Shown here one piece after another: positions 5,412 through 6,943 of a DNA stretch of 6,943 nucleotides. The position numbers and the translations under genes were made by a program. The notes under the pieces are model-generated. The model was not told where the DNA came from. It saw nothing but the letters and a program-made list of their open reading frames with translations, and ran no database searches. The stretch comes from Tannerella sp. oral taxon 808 (GTDB taxonomy: Bacteria; Bacteroidota; Bacteroidia; Bacteroidales; Tannerellaceae). The stretch spans positions 1-6,943 of the forward strand of contig MIQB01000098.1 of assembly GCA_002890585.1 (NCBI GenBank). Direction: 5' to 3'. The first letter of the stretch is position 1. Each line of letters opens with the position of its first letter.

Positions 5412-6689
5412 ATGAATCTGAAACATCGCTTGATCATCATGAACTTCCTGCAGTTCGCTGTCTGGGGCACTTACCTCACTTCCATGTCGCGCTACCTCGG
5501 GCCCGCTGGCATGGGCGAGCACATCGGACTCTTCTATTCCGTGCAGGGCTTCGTCTCCATCTTCATGCCCACTCTGTTCGGCATCTTGGCCGACCGCTAC
5601 GTGCCGGCGCAGAAGATGCTTGCCCTCTGCCACCTCACCTCGGGACTCTTCATGGCTGCTGCGGGAGCTTACGGCCTTTCGGCTGGCACGGCCGTCTCCT
5701 TCGCTTCCTTCTTTACGCTTTACACCCTCGGCGTGGCCTTCTATATGCCTACGCTGGCGCTCTCCTACTCCGTGGCTTACAGCCTGCTTGAGCAAGGGGG
5801 CTACGACACGGTGCGCGACTATCCGCCCATCCGTGTCTTTGGCACCGTGGGTTTCATCTGCTCCATGTGGGCTGTTGACCTGGCTGGTTTACAGACGTCT
5901 GCCATGCAGTTCGTGGTCTGCGGTGCGTTAGGCATTCTCTTGGCTGTTTATTCCTTCACCCTGCCAGGCATCCCCGTGAGTCGTAGCATGGGGCACAAGT
6001 CGTTCGTCGAGGCTCTCGGCCTGAACGCCTTCCGGCTGTTTCGCAAGCGTCAGATGGCCGTTTTCTTCATCTTCTCCATGATGTTAGGTGTCTCGTTACA
6101 GATCACGAACGGCTTTGCCAACCCCTTCATCGCCTCGTTTGAGTCTGTGGCTGCTTACGCCAACACCTTCGGCGTGCAACATTCCAACATCCTCATCTCC
6201 CTCTCGCAAATCTCGGAGACGCTCTGCATTCTGCTGATCCCCTTCTGCCTGCGGCGTTATGGTATTAAGATCGTTATGCTCATCTCGATGGTAGCGTGGA
6301 TCTTGCGCTTCGCCTTCTTCGGCCTCGGCAACCCTGGTGGCGGCGTCTGGTTGCTTGTGCTCTCCATGATCGTTTATGGCGTAGCCTTCGACTTCTTCAA
6401 CATCTCGGGTTCACTCTTCGTCGATCGCGAGACCGATCCCTCCATCCGCTCCAGTGCGCAGGCGCTCTTCTTCCTGATGACGAGCGGCATCGGCGCCACG
6501 GTGGGCACGCTCGGTGCGCAGGCCGTGGTCAACGCCTTCTGTCAATGGTCAGAAGTGGCCACATCCAGCGGCGCCAAGACGCTCTTGGTGGGCGATTGGG
6601 CATCGGTGTGGTACATCTTCGCTGGCTATTCCCTCCTTGTAGCCGTCTTCTTCGCCATCCTTTTCCCCTATAAACACAAGCGCGCATAA
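5412..6689 (+). CDS. MFS permease, NupG-type nucleoside symporter family
   Basis: A 425-residue inner-membrane transporter of the major facilitator superfamily, length typical for the nucleoside:H+ symporter (NupG/XapB) family. About twelve hydrophobic segments are visible. The N-terminus (LIIMNFLQFAVWGTYL, 7-22) is characteristic of the family, and the loop after helix 2 carries the MFS GILADRYVPAQK (57-68). IRVFGTVGFI (140-149) and GVAFDFFNISGSLFVDRE (323-340) followed by RSSAQALFF (346-354) are further family-like blocks. The central cytoplasmic loop is about residues 186-214. The substrate is inferred: nucleosides by family, but the translational neighbour is thiamine pyrophosphokinase, so thiamine or a thiamine precursor is a real alternative. 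The ATG begins 15 bases after the kinase stop and is likely cotranscribed. No frameshift or truncation is seen. Confidence 0.9.
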   Translation: MNLKHRLIIMNFLQFAVWGTYLTSMSRYLGPAGMGEHIGLFYSVQGFVSIFMPTLFGILADRYVPAQKMLALCHLTSGLFMAAAGAYGLSAGTAVSFASFFTLYTLGVAFYMPTLALSYSVAYSLLEQGGYDTVRDYPPIRVFGTVGFICSMWAVDLAGLQTSAMQFVVCGALGILLAVYSFTLPGIPVSRSMGHKSFVEALGLNAFRLFRKRQMAVFFIFSMMLGVSLQITNGFANPFIASFESVAAYANTFGVQHSNILISLSQISETLCILLIPFCLRRYGIKIVMLISMVAWILRFAFFGLGNPGGGVWLLVLSMIVYGVAFDFFNISGSLFVDRETDPSIRSSAQALFFLMTSGIGATVGTLGAQAVVNAFCQWSEVATSSGAKTLLVGDWASVWYIFAGYSLLVAVFFAILFPYKHKRA

Positions 6690-6735
6690 GTGCCTCCGGG
6701 CGTCTTTGTCGGGAGTGGGTATATGCGTGCGTGCC

Positions 6736-6772
6736 CCCTCTGCCTTGTTTTTAAGGCCATATCAGCGGAGGG
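6736..6772 (+). terminator. Possible 3' hairpin of the TPK-MFS operon
   Basis: CCCTCTGC (6736-6743) pairs with GCGGAGGG (6765-6772), eight pairs including one G-U. A competing inner hairpin, GCCTT (6742-6746) with AAGGC (6753-6757), is also possible. A T-run (6787-6791) occurs only 14 bases past the stem, so this is not a classical intrinsic terminator. It begins 46 bases after the MFS stop codon. Confidence 0.35.
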
Positions 6773-6800
6773 AAAGGCATGCGGCGTTTTTGGGGGCTAG

Positions 6801-6943
6801 CACGATCATTTCATACACTATGAAAAGGCCATGCAAGCCTTGCGTGATCATTTCATACACTATGAAAAGGCTGTGCAGGCCTTGCATGGTCATTTCATAC
6901 ACTATAAAAAGGCCATGCAAGCCTTGCATGATCATTTTATACA
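6801..6943. repeat. 42-bp palindrome-rich tandem repeat array 2 (cut by window end)
   Basis: Units start at 6801, 6843 and 6885, and a fourth at 6927 is truncated by the window edge. It is the same family and orientation as the array at 1116-1440, but the central dyad is TTTCATACACTATGAAA instead of TTTCACACACTGTGAAA. Both arms changed together and the symmetry is kept. The third unit has TTTCATA with TATAAAA, and the fourth starts TTTTATACA, which would restore pairing if its right arm is TATAAAA. The array follows the MFS gene directly; its right end and any flanking inverted repeat are not visible. Confidence 0.92.

Noticed and set aside
5376..5795. 139-residue open frame on the minus strand
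   Set aside because: It is antisense to the clearly coding MFS gene and has a composition typical of a shadow frame.

Overview
The window looks like chromosomal DNA from a GC-rich member of the Bacteroidales. Support comes from a NupG-type MFS permease paired with a thiamine pyrophosphokinase, two secreted proteins made of Ig-like (Big_2) domains that end in a type IX secretion (T9SS)-like C-terminal domain, -7 boxes of the TAnnTTTG type, and no clear Shine-Dalgarno sites. An oral Tannerella or Porphyromonas relative with high GC is my best guess. The genus is inference, not something read directly.

Layout. Positions 1-228 hold three related nested-hairpin repeats with A/T-rich flanks. A secreted alpha/beta-hydrolase (229-1035, minus) ends inside the flank of the third hairpin. 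Positions 1036-1643 have no credible gene. They hold a 42-bp tandem array (seven full units and one partial, 1116-1440) bracketed by an 11-bp inverted repeat, followed by a strong intrinsic terminator (1561-1606) read from the minus strand. Next come two paralogous secreted Ig-like/CTD proteins on the minus strand (1644-3272 and 3412-4551), probably one transcription unit with a hairpin in the 139-bp gap between them. A divergent intergenic region (4552-4733) carries promoter-like boxes for both directions. On the plus strand, a thiamine pyrophosphokinase (4734-5396) and an MFS permease (5412-6689) form a tight two-gene operon. After the operon comes a weak hairpin, and then a second copy of the 42-bp array (6801 to the window end) in the same orientation as the first.

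How the parts work together. The kinase and permease plausibly form an uptake-and-trap pair: import of thiamine or a nucleoside-like substrate, then pyrophosphorylation of thiamine. The two Ig-like proteins are probably exported together and displayed on the surface or released. The hydrolase is an exported enzyme of unknown substrate.

The most unusual content is non-coding. Each 42-bp unit contains an ATGATCAT palindrome, a 7-bp dyad (TTTCACA, CAC, TGTGAAA) and an AAGGCT/AGCCTT dyad. The second array carries paired substitutions on both arms of the 7-bp dyad (TTTCATA/TATGAAA), so the symmetry is kept while the sequence changes. That argues that the structure itself, as folded RNA or as a symmetric protein-binding site, is under selection.
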